Assembly (NCBI GenBank): GCA_944321335.1
Contig: CALUKX010000023.1
Span: 1-40,788, forward strand
Length of the DNA: 40,788 nucleotides
Direction: 5' to 3'
Source of the DNA: an uncultured Phocaeicola sp.
GTDB lineage: Bacteria > Bacteroidota > Bacteroidia > Bacteroidales > Bacteroidaceae
Shown: positions 18,757-26,922 of the stretch, piece after piece
Layout: the number at the start of each line of letters is the position of its first letter
Numbering within the stretch: position 1 is the first letter of the stretch
Notes under the pieces: model-generated
The model's input: only the letters and a program-made list of their open reading frames with translations
What the model was told of the DNA's origin: nothing
Databases searched by the model: none
Translations under genes and position numbers: made by a program

Positions 18757-19797
18757 ATGAAAAAGAAAATTGTAACCTTCGGCGAGATTATGCTCCGTCT
18801 CAGCACTCCCGACAATCTACGCATCCAGCAAAGCCGTGATTTTTTGGTCAACTACGGAGGAAGCGAAGCGAATGTTGCCATTTCCATCGCCAACTTCGGT
18901 GGTGAAGTCGACTATATTACCCGCCTGCCGGATAATGCACTTGCAGAAACCTGCATCTCGGAGCTTCGTTCGCACAACATCGGAACAAGCCATATCCTGA
19001 TAGGCGGACGACGTCTGGGCACTTATTTCATGGAAAAAGCCGCTGCTATGCGTAACTCAAAAGTCATCTACGACCGTGAGTTTTCCGCCTTCTCTGAACT
19101 GAAACCGGGTATGATCAACTGGCATGAGATTTTCAAGGATGCCGCCATCTTCCATTGGTCGGGTATCGATGCAGCCCTAACCCCAGGTTTGGCCGATGTC
19201 TGCAAGGAAGCAATCGGTGTTGCAAAGGAAATGGGCCTGATGGTTTCGTACGATATCAACTACCGCAAGAATCTGTGGAACTACGGCAAGACCGCACAGG
19301 AAGTGCTTCGCCCGCTGATGGTTTACAGCGATATCATGTTCGGTAGCGAAGGTGAATACAACCTGTTGATGGGACTGAAAGGTCCGGGATTCAAAGCTAC
19401 AAAAGCTAATGAGCCATACGATGTCAAGGCTTACGAACAGTTCTGCAAGGACATCAAAGCACAGGTTCCGGAGTGCAAATACATCTATATTGCACTGCGT
19501 AATGTAATGAGTACCGAACATCATACGTTTGCCGGCGTACTCTATTCGAACGATTCACTGAAATACAGCCGTGTATTCGATATCGTCAATGTTGTGGATT
19601 GTGTAGGTGTAGGCGATGCATTCTGCGGAGGTCTGTTGTACGCTCATCATGCATACGACAACGACCAGAAGCGCGTAGATTTCGCTACCGCTGCAGCAGT
19701 ACTGAAGAACACCATTGTAGGCGACAGCAACATGGTCAAAAAATCGGAAGTGGAAAGTCTGTTGGCACAACAGGAAGCCGGCGAACTGGCAAGATAA
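18757..19797 (+). CDS. kdgK: PfkB-family sugar kinase, probable 2-dehydro-3-deoxygluconokinase
   Basis: A 346-residue ribokinase-type enzyme expected to phosphorylate 2-keto-3-deoxygluconate in uronate breakdown. The N-terminus FGEIMLRLSTPDN and NYGGSEANVAISIANFGG are typical of KdgK. The C-terminal PfkB signature reads VGVGDAFCGG with catalytic Asp287 (the usual form is GAGD). Substrate assignment comes from family resemblance; other PfkB sugars are possible. No uronate genes lie beside it. A bidirectional terminator separates it from lpxH. Confidence 0.85.
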   Translation: MKKKIVTFGEIMLRLSTPDNLRIQQSRDFLVNYGGSEANVAISIANFGGEVDYITRLPDNALAETCISELRSHNIGTSHILIGGRRLGTYFMEKAAAMRNSKVIYDREFSAFSELKPGMINWHEIFKDAAIFHWSGIDAALTPGLADVCKEAIGVAKEMGLMVSYDINYRKNLWNYGKTAQEVLRPLMVYSDIMFGSEGEYNLLMGLKGPGFKATKANEPYDVKAYEQFCKDIKAQVPECKYIYIALRNVMSTEHHTFAGVLYSNDSLKYSRVFDIVNVVDCVGVGDAFCGGLLYAHHAYDNDQKRVDFATAAAVLKNTIVGDSNMVKKSEVESLLAQQEAGELAR

Positions 19798-19815
19798 TTT
19801 CCATCTCAAATAAAA

Positions 19816-19863
19816 AAAGTGTGTCAGAATTTTCATGGGTATATGATTATTCTGACACACTTT
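19816..19863. terminator. Bidirectional terminator between kdgK and lpxH
   Basis: A perfect 15-bp stem (AAAGTGTGTCAGAAT at 19816-19830 and its complement at 19849-19863) is flanked by A and T runs on the two sides, so it can stop both convergent genes. Confidence 0.85.
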
Positions 19864-19884
19864 CTTTTATTCGGATTCTACCGA

Positions 19885-20661
19885 TTATCCGGCAGAAGTC
19901 TCTCCTTCGATATATTGCTCGAGGAACATGTTCTCACCATCGAATACCGCATAGGAGAATTCGGTAATCCAATCGCCCAGAATCATCATCCGGGCACTTC
20001 GGCTCAGCATCAGGTCGAGCATGATATGACGATGTCCGTAGATGAAATAATTGATGTTGGGATGTGTACTCAGATATTCTTTGGTGAACAATACCAACGG
20101 TTCCTTGTCCTCTCCCATATATTCCGGCTCACGACCGTCCTTCCGTTTCAGTCGGCTGTGTTTCGCCCATTCCAATCCAAGCTCGACACTCCATCTCGGA
20201 TGCAAGGCCGAAAACAGGGTTTGCAAAGTCTTGCTATGGAACATCGCACGCAGGAACTTGAACTTACGGTCGTCATCGCCCAGTCCGTCGCCGTGCGCCA
20301 GAAAGAATTCCTTCCCGTAAATCTCACAGGTAATCGGTTCGCGGTGCAAGATTACTCCACACTCCTTTTCCAGATAATCCCCGCACCAGATATCATGGTT
20401 GCCGATGAAGAAATGCACCTCCACCCCCATATCCGAGAGTTCCGATATCTTACCGAGGAAACGGGTATAGCCTTTCGGCACGACCAACTTGAACTCATAC
20501 CAGAAATCGAACATGTCACCCAACAGATAAATGGCTGCAGCCCTATGCTTGATACTGTCGAGGAAATTCACCAGACGGCGTTCCTGAGTACGGCGATGCT
20601 CTATGGCACGCGAACCAAGGTGTGCATCCGACAGGAAATATACATTCTTCATCTCATCCAT
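19885..20661 (-). CDS. lpxH: UDP-2,3-diacylglucosamine diphosphatase
   Basis: LpxH cleaves UDP-2,3-diacylglucosamine to lipid X in lipid A synthesis, as a peripheral membrane metallophosphoesterase. The 258-residue protein has the metal-binding series SDAHLG (about 11-16), GDMFDFW (48-54), GNHDIWCGDY, AHGDGLGDDD and YGHRH. ATGs at 20661 and 20652 are both plausible starts. It is last in the minus-strand run GT2-radC-DUF59-lpxH. Confidence 0.93.
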   Translation of the reverse strand: MDEMKNVYFLSDAHLGSRAIEHRRTQERRLVNFLDSIKHRAAAIYLLGDMFDFWYEFKLVVPKGYTRFLGKISELSDMGVEVHFFIGNHDIWCGDYLEKECGVILHREPITCEIYGKEFFLAHGDGLGDDDRKFKFLRAMFHSKTLQTLFSALHPRWSVELGLEWAKHSRLKRKDGREPEYMGEDKEPLVLFTKEYLSTHPNINYFIYGHRHIMLDLMLSRSARMMILGDWITEFSYAVFDGENMFLEQYIEGETSAG

Positions 20662-20673
20662 AGCTATTCTTAT

Positions 20674-20994
20674 TTATAGGAAACCCAATTCGAGCTTTGC
20701 CTCTTCGGTCATCATATCCTTGTCCCATTCCGGTTCGAACACCAGATTAATCTGTGCCCCTTTGATTCCGTCGATGGATTCAATCTTCTGACGCACATCC
20801 TCCATGATGAAATCGGCCGCCGGACAATTGGGGGCAGTCAGTGTCATATCGATCGATACTTCACCGTCGTCCTGAAGGTCGATCTTATAGATCAAGCCCA
20901 AATCATATACATTCACAGGAATTTCCGGATCGTACACCGTTTTCAGCATATCGACTATTCTCTCCTCTATTTTCAACTTCGTTTCGTTATCCAT
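20674..20994 (-). CDS. MIP18/DUF59 iron-sulfur assembly factor
   Basis: A 106-residue protein of the DUF59/MIP18/SufT-like family, linked to Fe-S cluster maturation. It shows DPEIPVNVYDLGLIY (about 22-36) and TAPNCPAADF with the conserved cysteine (about 59). A longer reading from 21093 would overlap radC and add a stretch unlike the family. The ATG at 20994 follows an AAGGA ribosome-binding motif and is chosen. It lies 12 bp from lpxH. Confidence 0.9.
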   Translation of the reverse strand: MDNETKLKIEERIVDMLKTVYDPEIPVNVYDLGLIYKIDLQDDGEVSIDMTLTAPNCPAADFIMEDVRQKIESIDGIKGAQINLVFEPEWDKDMMTEEAKLELGFL

Positions 20995-21055
20995 AAATCC
21001 TTGTATTAGTTCGTTTATGCAAATGTAATAAAAAAATAGAATAACAGAAACAGAG

Positions 21056-21745
21056 TCAGATTCTTCCCTCATCCGAATAACTATAATATGCACCGTCGGT
21101 AATGATGATATGGTCGAGCATACGGATATTCATCGTATCGGCAGCCTGATGCAGGGCTTCAGTCAGCCTGTCGTCATCACGGCTCGGAGCGATGTTGCCC
21201 GACGGATGATTGTGACAAAGAATGATGGATACGGCCCGTTTCAGGATTGCTTCCCTGAGAATGCAGCGGACATCGACCTGTGTGGAAGCCAATCCGCCCG
21301 AACTGATCTTCACCCGATCAATCACCTTCGACGATTGGTTGAGCAGCAGTATCCAACATTCCTCCACCGGAAGATCGCACATGACAGGATAAAACAATTC
21401 ATAGATGTCTTTCGAATAACGGATATTTTTCCGTGTGATGGGTTCTCCTTCCGTCCGTCTTTTGCCCAATTCCATTGCAGCCAACACCTTGACAGCTTTG
21501 GCCGGACCAATACCTTTATACTGGCAGAGTTCCTCAAATCCTGCCTTACCCAATGCAGAAAGATTGTTCCGATAGCCTTCCAACACTTTCCGCATCAGCT
21601 CTATCGCCGAATCTTCGGCCGTTCCCGAACCTATCAGGATAGCCAACAGCTCGGCGTTGCTCAATGCCGAAGCTCCCTGCATCATCATCCGTTCACGCGG
21701 GCGGTCTTCTTTCGCCCATTGATTGATCGATAACTTATTTGCCAT
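21056..21745 (-). CDS. radC: DNA repair protein RadC (JAB/MPN domain)
   Basis: A 229-residue RadC-family protein. An N-terminal helix-hairpin-helix-like region (about 15-90) has QYKGIGPAKAVKVLAA. The C-terminal JAB1/MPN metalloprotease-like domain contains the JAMM signature CHNHPSGNIAPSRDD. The name comes from an old mutant link, and the biochemical role is still unclear in the family. It lies between the GT2 gene and the DUF59 gene in one direction. Confidence 0.93.
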   Translation of the reverse strand: MANKLSINQWAKEDRPRERMMMQGASALSNAELLAILIGSGTAEDSAIELMRKVLEGYRNNLSALGKAGFEELCQYKGIGPAKAVKVLAAMELGKRRTEGEPITRKNIRYSKDIYELFYPVMCDLPVEECWILLLNQSSKVIDRVKISSGGLASTQVDVRCILREAILKRAVSIILCHNHPSGNIAPSRDDDRLTEALHQAADTMNIRMLDHIIITDGAYYSYSDEGRI

Positions 21746-21781
21746 GTCTTTCCGTTTACGACCGGCAAGCTACCGGTCGGG

Positions 21782-22771
21782 TTATTCGTAAAAATTCTTT
21801 TCGAAAGCGGAATAGGAACCTTTACCCAGCACACAGCGTTTCCACCAGGCAGCCAGGAACCCCGTTCCATACCCCGTCAACTGTATAAACGCTGCAATTA
21901 CGGAAAGTATACCGATATACGGATTTTTATTTTGAATGGAAGAATCGAGAAAGATAATCACGGCAAACAGAGCCAGCAGCAACAAGCTCCACGGACAGAT
22001 AATGGCACACAGCAAGACCAGCACCACTCCCACAGTAAAGACCGCCGGAAGCATGTGCACCAGTTTCAACGATTCAGGATACTTCTTGTACAGGTTGATA
22101 CGGGCGATTCCCGAGTTATGAACTTGCTTGAAGAATTTCTTCAGATCGGTACGGCGTTTGTGCCATACCCATGCCTCCGGGAACAGACGGCAACGGTATC
22201 CTCCTTTGAAGATACGGATACTGAAATCGATATCCTCACCGAAACGCATCTTCGAGAAACCGCCCAATGCCTTATATACATCGGCTTTCACTCCCATATT
22301 GAAACTGCGTGGATAGAACTTGTCCATCTTCTTTTTCCCGCCACGGATGCCTCCTGTGGTAAAGAACGAAGTCATGGCATAATTGATGGCTTTCTGCACC
22401 GGGGTAAACGAATCGTGTGCACGGTCGGGACCGCCGAATGCATCTGCAGGCTCACGTTGCAGTTCGGCTTCCACGGCAGCCAGATAGCCGGGAGGGATAA
22501 CACAATCGGAATCCAGGATCAACAGATATTCCCCTTTGCTCCGTTCAGCCCCATAGTTACGGGTCTGTCCCGGACCGGAATTGGGCTTGTTGTAGTAATG
22601 TACATCGAGTTTGTCGAGGTATTTTTTCACCACATCTTCACAAGGGATGGACGATCCGTCCTCCACCACAACCACCTCAAAGTCCTTCAAGGTCTGGCCG
22701 GTCAGGCTTTCCAACAACTCGTCCACCTCATCGGGACGGTTAAACACCGGAATGATAAAAGAATATCGCAT
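21782..22771 (-). CDS. Family 2 glycosyltransferase with C-terminal membrane helices
   Basis: A 329-residue GT2 enzyme. The GT-A domain starts at YSFIIPVFNRPDEV, with VVVVEDGSS and the metal-binding LILDSDC (DxD-type). Hydrophobic segments near the C-terminus (about 225-300) would anchor it in the inner membrane. The ATG at 22771 is preferred because the reading from 22798 only adds a nine-residue tail outside the fold. The acceptor and sugar are unknown. It probably heads the GT2-radC-DUF59-lpxH run. Confidence 0.88.
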   Translation of the reverse strand: MRYSFIIPVFNRPDEVDELLESLTGQTLKDFEVVVVEDGSSIPCEDVVKKYLDKLDVHYYNKPNSGPGQTRNYGAERSKGEYLLILDSDCVIPPGYLAAVEAELQREPADAFGGPDRAHDSFTPVQKAINYAMTSFFTTGGIRGGKKKMDKFYPRSFNMGVKADVYKALGGFSKMRFGEDIDFSIRIFKGGYRCRLFPEAWVWHKRRTDLKKFFKQVHNSGIARINLYKKYPESLKLVHMLPAVFTVGVVLVLLCAIICPWSLLLLALFAVIIFLDSSIQNKNPYIGILSVIAAFIQLTGYGTGFLAAWWKRCVLGKGSYSAFEKNFYE

Positions 22772-22886
22772 AGCTGTTCGTTCTGTTTCCACCGACAAAT
22801 ATAAATCATTCTTCCGTATTTATTTCTATCAAGCTGCTGTAGAATTTTGTTATCTTTCTAAATATATTTTATATCCTTGCTACGGA

Positions 22887-22930
22887 AACCGTATAGTTTC
22901 CGAACGAGAACCGTACGGTTTCCGGTCGGA
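22887..22930. repeat. Two tandem 22-bp palindromic repeats
   Basis: Two adjacent, imperfect 22-bp units starting AACCGTATAGTTTCCG (22887-22908) and AACCGTACGGTTTCCG (22909-22930). Each contains an inverted repeat; AACCGTACGGTT in the second is a perfect 12-bp palindrome. They are GC-richer than the surrounding intergenic DNA between the GT2 gene and efp. Role unknown. Confidence 0.6.
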
Positions 22931-22958
22931 GAACATAAAATATAAAAGGATAAAATAA

Positions 22959-23007
22959 AAAACGCAAACCGTCAAGGAAAGATTTTCCTCCAATCGGTTT
23001 GCGTTTT
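22959..23007 (-). terminator. Terminator after efp
   Basis: A perfect 13-bp stem (AAAACGCAAACCG at 22959-22971 / CGGTTTGCGTTTT at 22995-23007) followed on the minus strand by a T-rich run, 54 bp past the efp stop. Confidence 0.85.
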
Positions 23008-23061
23008 CTGCAATATGTTTCCCTTCCGCCGAAAAGCATCAGGAAAGAATCATCAAATCAA

Positions 23062-23628
23062 TCAAGCCTTAACACGACCTACGTAAGAACCGTCGCGAGT
23101 ATCAACTTCGATGATTTCATCCTGGTTGATGAACAACGGAACACGTACAGTAGCACCAGTTTCTACAGTTGCAGGCTTAGTAGCGTTTGTAGCAGTATCA
23201 CCCTTCAATCCCGGTTCTGTGTAAGTAACCTTCAGCTGAACCTTAACCGGCAATTCAGCGAACAGGATAGTTTCAGTAGAAGCGTCAGATACAACTTCAA
23301 CAATCATTTCTTCCTTCAGGAAGTCAACACCTTCAATCAGATCGTGAGCGATAGGCACCTGTTCGAAAGTTTCCTGGTTCATGAAGATATAATCTTCACC
23401 TTCTTTATACAGATACTGGTAAGGACGACGTTCTACACGTACATCTTCCAGCTTTTCACCGATATTGAAACGGCGTTCCAAAACATAACCGTCAACAACG
23501 TCTTTCAGTTTGGTACGCATGAAAGTGTTACCCTTACCCGGCTTTACATGCAGGAAGTCGATACAGAAATACAATTTGCCGTCCATACGGATAGCTGTTC
23601 CGATCTTAATGTCTTGAGCATTAATCAT
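23062..23628 (-). CDS. efp: Elongation factor P
   Basis: EF-P relieves ribosome stalling at polyproline stretches. The 188-residue protein has the three beta-barrel domains: a KOW-like domain I (about 1-65), an OB domain (about 66-130) and a C-terminal OB domain ending in IEVDTRDGSYVGRVKA. The loop that enters the ribosome reads HVKPGKGN with Lys32 at the tip, the position modified in lysylated EF-Ps. Which modification applies cannot be seen. It is divergent from rpmH. Confidence 0.97.
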   Translation of the reverse strand: MINAQDIKIGTAIRMDGKLYFCIDFLHVKPGKGNTFMRTKLKDVVDGYVLERRFNIGEKLEDVRVERRPYQYLYKEGEDYIFMNQETFEQVPIAHDLIEGVDFLKEEMIVEVVSDASTETILFAELPVKVQLKVTYTEPGLKGDTATNATKPATVETGATVRVPLFINQDEIIEVDTRDGSYVGRVKA

Positions 23629-23684
23629 AACTAAATTCTTTATTTATTATGTAATTATTAGATTATTCGATTCGAATTCGACTG

Positions 23685-23716
23685 CAAAATTAATTGAAAT
23701 CACGAAAAAACGCAAA
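23685..23716 (-). promoter_or_regulatory. efp promoter (-33/-7)
   Basis: On the minus strand a TTTG -33 box (23713-23716) and TAATTTTG -7 box (23685-23692) are 20 nt apart, a good fit to the Bacteroidetes consensus. The leader to efp would be about 50 nt. Confidence 0.75.
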
Positions 23717-23742
23717 AAGATTTGTCTAAAAATGACTTAGCA

Positions 23743-23774
23743 TTTGGTTTATTTGAAAAAAGTCACTAATTTTG
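23743..23774 (+). promoter_or_regulatory. rpmH promoter (-33/-7)
   Basis: TTTG at 23743-23746 and TAATTTTG at 23767-23774, spaced 20 nt, match the consensus. The start codon of rpmH is 46 nt further on. It lies back to back with the efp promoter. Confidence 0.75.
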
Positions 23775-23819
23775 CAGCCCGAACGCATAGAATAATAACA
23801 TAAATAAGTATATACAAAA

Positions 23820-23981
23820 ATGAAAAGAACTTACCAACCCTCTAACAGAAAGAGAAGAAACAAACACGGTTTCCGCGAAAGAATGGCAACTGCAAACGGT
23901 CGCCGAGTATTGGCTGCACGTCGTGCCAAAGGTCGTAAAAAATTGACAGTATCTGACGAATACAACGGTGTGAAAGCATAA
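23820..23981 (+). CDS. rpmH: 50S ribosomal protein L34
   Basis: A 53-residue, highly basic protein beginning [20 protein letters not shown] and ending in SDEYNGVKA. This is the L34 pattern: TYQPSxRKRxxxHGF, then RMATxxGRxVLxxRRxKGRxxL. L34 binds 23S rRNA near the tunnel exit region. Here the gene is not in a dnaA-rnpA context but stands alone with its own strong promoter and a near-perfect terminator. It is too short for many gene finders. Confidence 0.96.
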   Translation: MKRTYQPSNRKRRNKHGFRERMATANGRRVLAARRAKGRKKLTVSDEYNGVKA

Positions 23982-24006
23982 CCGTGCGTTGGAAATAAGA
24001 TTTAAG

Positions 24007-24044
24007 AAAGCCGCAAAACACATCAACCTGTGTTTTGCGGCTTT
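24007..24044 (+). terminator. Terminator after rpmH
   Basis: A 16-bp perfect stem (AAAGCCGCAAAACACA at 24007-24022 and its complement at 24029-24044) with a 6-nt loop and a T-rich tail. It starts 25 bp past the stop codon. Confidence 0.92.
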
Positions 24045-24091
24045 TCTTTTCTAGAAGTGCCGCTTTTGGATATTTATATCTGAAAAAATTG

Positions 24092-24099
24092 TATCTTTG
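24092..24099 (+). promoter_or_regulatory. -7 box for the PASTA-rluD-ddl run
   Basis: TATCTTTG matches TAnnTTTG, 23 bp before the start codon at 24123. A TTTG at 24065-24068 lies 23 nt upstream, slightly longer than ideal. Confidence 0.5.
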
Positions 24100-24122
24100 C
24101 CAAAACTATATACATATTTAAT

Positions 24123-24794
24123 ATGGTAACCTTTAAAGAATTCTTTTCATTCAAGAATAACCGTTTCTTCTGGCTCAATCTCATCGCGATGATTGTAGTC
24201 CTTTTGGCCGTTTCAACCGGCACGCTTTTCTGGCTCGACCACTATACACATCACGGCGAATCGTATGTGGTACCCAATGTGAAGGACAAGACCTTTACAC
24301 AGGCCGAAGAGATTCTGAGCAAGAATCACATGAAAGCAGTAATAGTCGATTCAAGTTATGTGAAAGGAATGCCGGCCAATATCATACTCGACCAGACACC
24401 GGCCGGCGGAATGCGCGTTAAGGAAGGACGTACCATCTATCTGACCATCAATACCGACAAGGTGCCTTTGGTCAAGATTCCAGATATCATCGACAACACT
24501 TCCGCCCGTCAGGCCGAAGCCAAGCTGAAGGCGATGGGATTCCACCTTACAGAACCAGAATATGTTTCCGGCGAACAGGAATGGGTGTATGGCATCAAAT
24601 ACCGCGGACGTAGCCTGTCGGCCGGCGACAAGGTGCCGCACGAATCGTTGCTCACACTCTGTATCGGCAACTCCCCGATGGGAGACTCGTTTGCAGATTC
24701 TATCAGCAATGCAAATACAAAAAACATCCCTCAAACCGGATCACAAGGCAACGACGACAACAGCGCTCCCAAAGTCGATGATTCCTGGTTTTAA
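24123..24794 (+). CDS. PASTA-domain membrane protein
   Basis: A 223-residue protein with a short cytoplasmic tail, one transmembrane helix (about 15-38) and a periplasmic part with PASTA repeats. The first repeat begins YVVPNVKDKTFTQAEEIL (about 48-65) and the second begins VKIPDIIDNTSARQAEAKL (about 117-135). A third, less clear one may follow to about 185. A Ser/Asn/Asp-rich tail ends the protein. PASTA domains bind muropeptides or beta-lactams in PBPs and Ser/Thr kinases; no kinase or PBP domain is attached here. It precedes rluD by 33 bp. Confidence 0.87.
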   Translation: MVTFKEFFSFKNNRFFWLNLIAMIVVLLAVSTGTLFWLDHYTHHGESYVVPNVKDKTFTQAEEILSKNHMKAVIVDSSYVKGMPANIILDQTPAGGMRVKEGRTIYLTINTDKVPLVKIPDIIDNTSARQAEAKLKAMGFHLTEPEYVSGEQEWVYGIKYRGRSLSAGDKVPHESLLTLCIGNSPMGDSFADSISNANTKNIPQTGSQGNDDNSAPKVDDSWF

Positions 24795-24827
24795 TTGCAA
24801 CAACACATCAACAATCAACTTTATAGA

Positions 24828-25901
24828 ATGGCAGAAGAGTATATAGACGACGAACTGGATGATTCATTGGACGATATAGAGCCGGTGGATCAGACGCCCG
24901 AGCTGTATGAACACTTCCGAGTAGTTGTCGACAAAGGTCAGGCACCGGTGCGTATCGACAAGTATCTGTTCGAACGTATCGTAAATGCATCCCGCAACCG
25001 TATCCAGACTGCGGCCGATGCAGGATTTGTCATGGCCAACGGCAAGCCTGTAAAAAGCAGCTACAAGGTAAAGCCTCTTGATGTGCTGACGGTCATGATG
25101 GACCGCCCACGCTACGAAAACGACATCATCCCCGAAGATATCCCACTCGATGTAGTATATGAAGACGATGACCTGATGGTAATCAACAAGCCGGCAGGAC
25201 TGGTGGTTCATCCGGGTTGCGGAAATTATCACGGGACATTGGTCAACGCCATCGCCTGGCATCTGCGCGATGTACCGACATACAATCCGAACGACCCGCA
25301 GGTGGGTTTGGTACACCGTATCGACAAGGACACTTCCGGTCTGTTGGTTATCGCCAAGACTCCCGATGCCAAGACCAATCTGGGTATGCAGTTCTACAAC
25401 AAGACCACCAAGCGCGAATACAATGCTTTGGTATGGGGTATCATCGATGAAGACGAAGGTACCATCACCGGCAACATCGGACGAAACCCGAAAGACCGTA
25501 TGCAGATGGCTGTCCTCTCCGACCCTACCCAAGGCAAGCATGCCGTAACCCATTACCAGGTGCTGGAACGTTTGGGATACGTTACACTGGTGAAATGCGT
25601 ACTCGAAACCGGACGTACCCACCAGATACGTGTACACATGAAACACATCGGCCACGTACTGTTCAACGACGAACGCTACGGCGGCCATGAAATATTGAAA
25701 GGAACTCATTTTAGTAAATACAAACAATTTGTAAACAACTGTTTCGACATTTGTCCGCGACAAGCCCTTCACGCCAAGACACTGGGTTTCGTACATCCAC
25801 GTACAGGCAAGGAAATGTTCTTCACTTCCGAACTGCCCGACGACATGACCCGCTTGCTGGAAAAATGGAGAACCTATATCAGTAACAGAGAACAATTATG
25901 A
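24828..25901 (+). CDS. rluD: 23S rRNA pseudouridine synthase (RluD family)
   Basis: Modifies uridines in 23S rRNA (helix 69 in the E. coli RluD case). From the ATG at 24828 it is 357 residues. An acidic N-terminal tail (1-20) leads to an S4 RNA-binding domain (about 40-100: RIDKYLFERIVNASRNRIQ). The RluA-type catalytic domain follows, with HRIDKDTSGLLV and catalytic Asp166. A reading from 24795 adds 11 unconvincing residues. Its stop overlaps the ddl start by 4 bp. The exact target bases are inferred from the family. Confidence 0.92.
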   Translation: MAEEYIDDELDDSLDDIEPVDQTPELYEHFRVVVDKGQAPVRIDKYLFERIVNASRNRIQTAADAGFVMANGKPVKSSYKVKPLDVLTVMMDRPRYENDIIPEDIPLDVVYEDDDLMVINKPAGLVVHPGCGNYHGTLVNAIAWHLRDVPTYNPNDPQVGLVHRIDKDTSGLLVIAKTPDAKTNLGMQFYNKTTKREYNALVWGIIDEDEGTITGNIGRNPKDRMQMAVLSDPTQGKHAVTHYQVLERLGYVTLVKCVLETGRTHQIRVHMKHIGHVLFNDERYGGHEILKGTHFSKYKQFVNNCFDICPRQALHAKTLGFVHPRTGKEMFFTSELPDDMTRLLEKWRTYISNREQL

Positions 25902-26875
25902 AACGCATTATCGCTATTGTAGCCGGAGGTGATTCCTCCGAACACGATGTTTCCATGCGCAGTGCTGAAGGCATCTACTCTTTCATCGACAAAGACAAGT
26001 ACACATTATATATAGTAGAGCTTACCAAAGAAAAATGGGAAGCGCTTCTTCCCGACGGAAGCCGTGCAGCAATCGACAAGAACGATTTCAGCTTCTGCCA
26101 CGACGGACAGAAGGTTAGACCCGATTTCGCCTACATCACCATCCACGGAACTCCGGGTGAGAACGGTATCCTGCAGGGATACTTCGAGCTGATAGGTATT
26201 CCGTACTCCACCTGCGACGTACTGGTTTCGGCCATGACATTCAGCAAGTTTACCCTGAACCAATATCTGAAAGGGTTCGGTGTACGTGTAGCGGAATCAA
26301 TGCTTGTCAACAAGCGTAACGGCGTTTCCGATGAGATAGTAATGGAAAAGATCGGACTGCCCTGTTTCATCAAACCGAACGCCAGCGGTTCTAGCTTCGG
26401 AGTAACCAAGGTTAAAACCAAGGAACAAATCCAGCCTGCATTGGAGGCAGCTTTCAAGGAATCGGATGATGTGATGATAGAGGCTTTCATGGACGGTATC
26501 GAACTGGCAAACGGATGCTACAAGACCAAAGACAAATCGGTAGTATTCCCGATTACCGAAGTCGTAAGCAAGAACGAGTTCTTCGACTACAATGCCAAAT
26601 ACAACGGTGAAGTGACCGAAATCACTCCGGCACGTCTGAGCCCGGAACTGACCGACCGTGTACAGAAACTCACATCGGCCGTTTACGACATCCTCGGATG
26701 CAAGGGCATCGTACGAGTAGACTACATCATCACCGAAGGCGAAAAGATCAACATGCTCGAAATCAATACCACTCCAGGTATGACAGCCACTAGCTTCATT
26801 CCGCAGCAGGTACGTGCGGCAGGCATCGACATCAAGGACGTGATGACAGATATTATTGAAGACCAATTCAACTGA
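25898..26875 (+). CDS. ddl: D-alanine--D-alanine ligase
   Basis: Ddl joins two D-Ala for the peptidoglycan stem. The 325-residue ATP-grasp enzyme has the N-terminal GGDSSEHDVSMRSAEGI, the substrate loop FFDYNAKYNGEVTEITPA and the C-terminal metal/ATP segment EINTTPGMTATSFIPQQ. It overlaps rluD by 4 bp (ATGA). Its product is used by MurF, encoded at 9940-11223. Confidence 0.97.
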   Translation: MKRIIAIVAGGDSSEHDVSMRSAEGIYSFIDKDKYTLYIVELTKEKWEALLPDGSRAAIDKNDFSFCHDGQKVRPDFAYITIHGTPGENGILQGYFELIGIPYSTCDVLVSAMTFSKFTLNQYLKGFGVRVAESMLVNKRNGVSDEIVMEKIGLPCFIKPNASGSSFGVTKVKTKEQIQPALEAAFKESDDVMIEAFMDGIELANGCYKTKDKSVVFPITEVVSKNEFFDYNAKYNGEVTEITPARLSPELTDRVQKLTSAVYDILGCKGIVRVDYIITEGEKINMLEINTTPGMTATSFIPQQVRAAGIDIKDVMTDIIEDQFN

Positions 26876-26892
26876 TTTGTCAAAAAATTCCG

Positions 26893-26900
26893 TATATTTG
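26893..26900 (+). promoter_or_regulatory. -7 box before the acyltransferase gene
   Basis: TATATTTG matches TAnnTTTG, 22 bp ahead of the start at 26923. No -33 box at the ideal distance; the only nearby TTTG (26876-26879) is too close. Confidence 0.4.
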
Positions 26901-26922
26901 AGAAAACAAAAAAGACAGTACC

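Noticed and set aside
19819-20679. 286-codon plus-strand reading frame
   Set aside because: Antisense to lpxH and starts inside the kdgK/lpxH terminator hairpin.
24864-25895. 343-codon minus-strand reading frame
   Set aside because: Antisense to rluD. The plus-strand product has intact S4 and pseudouridine synthase motifs; this one has none.
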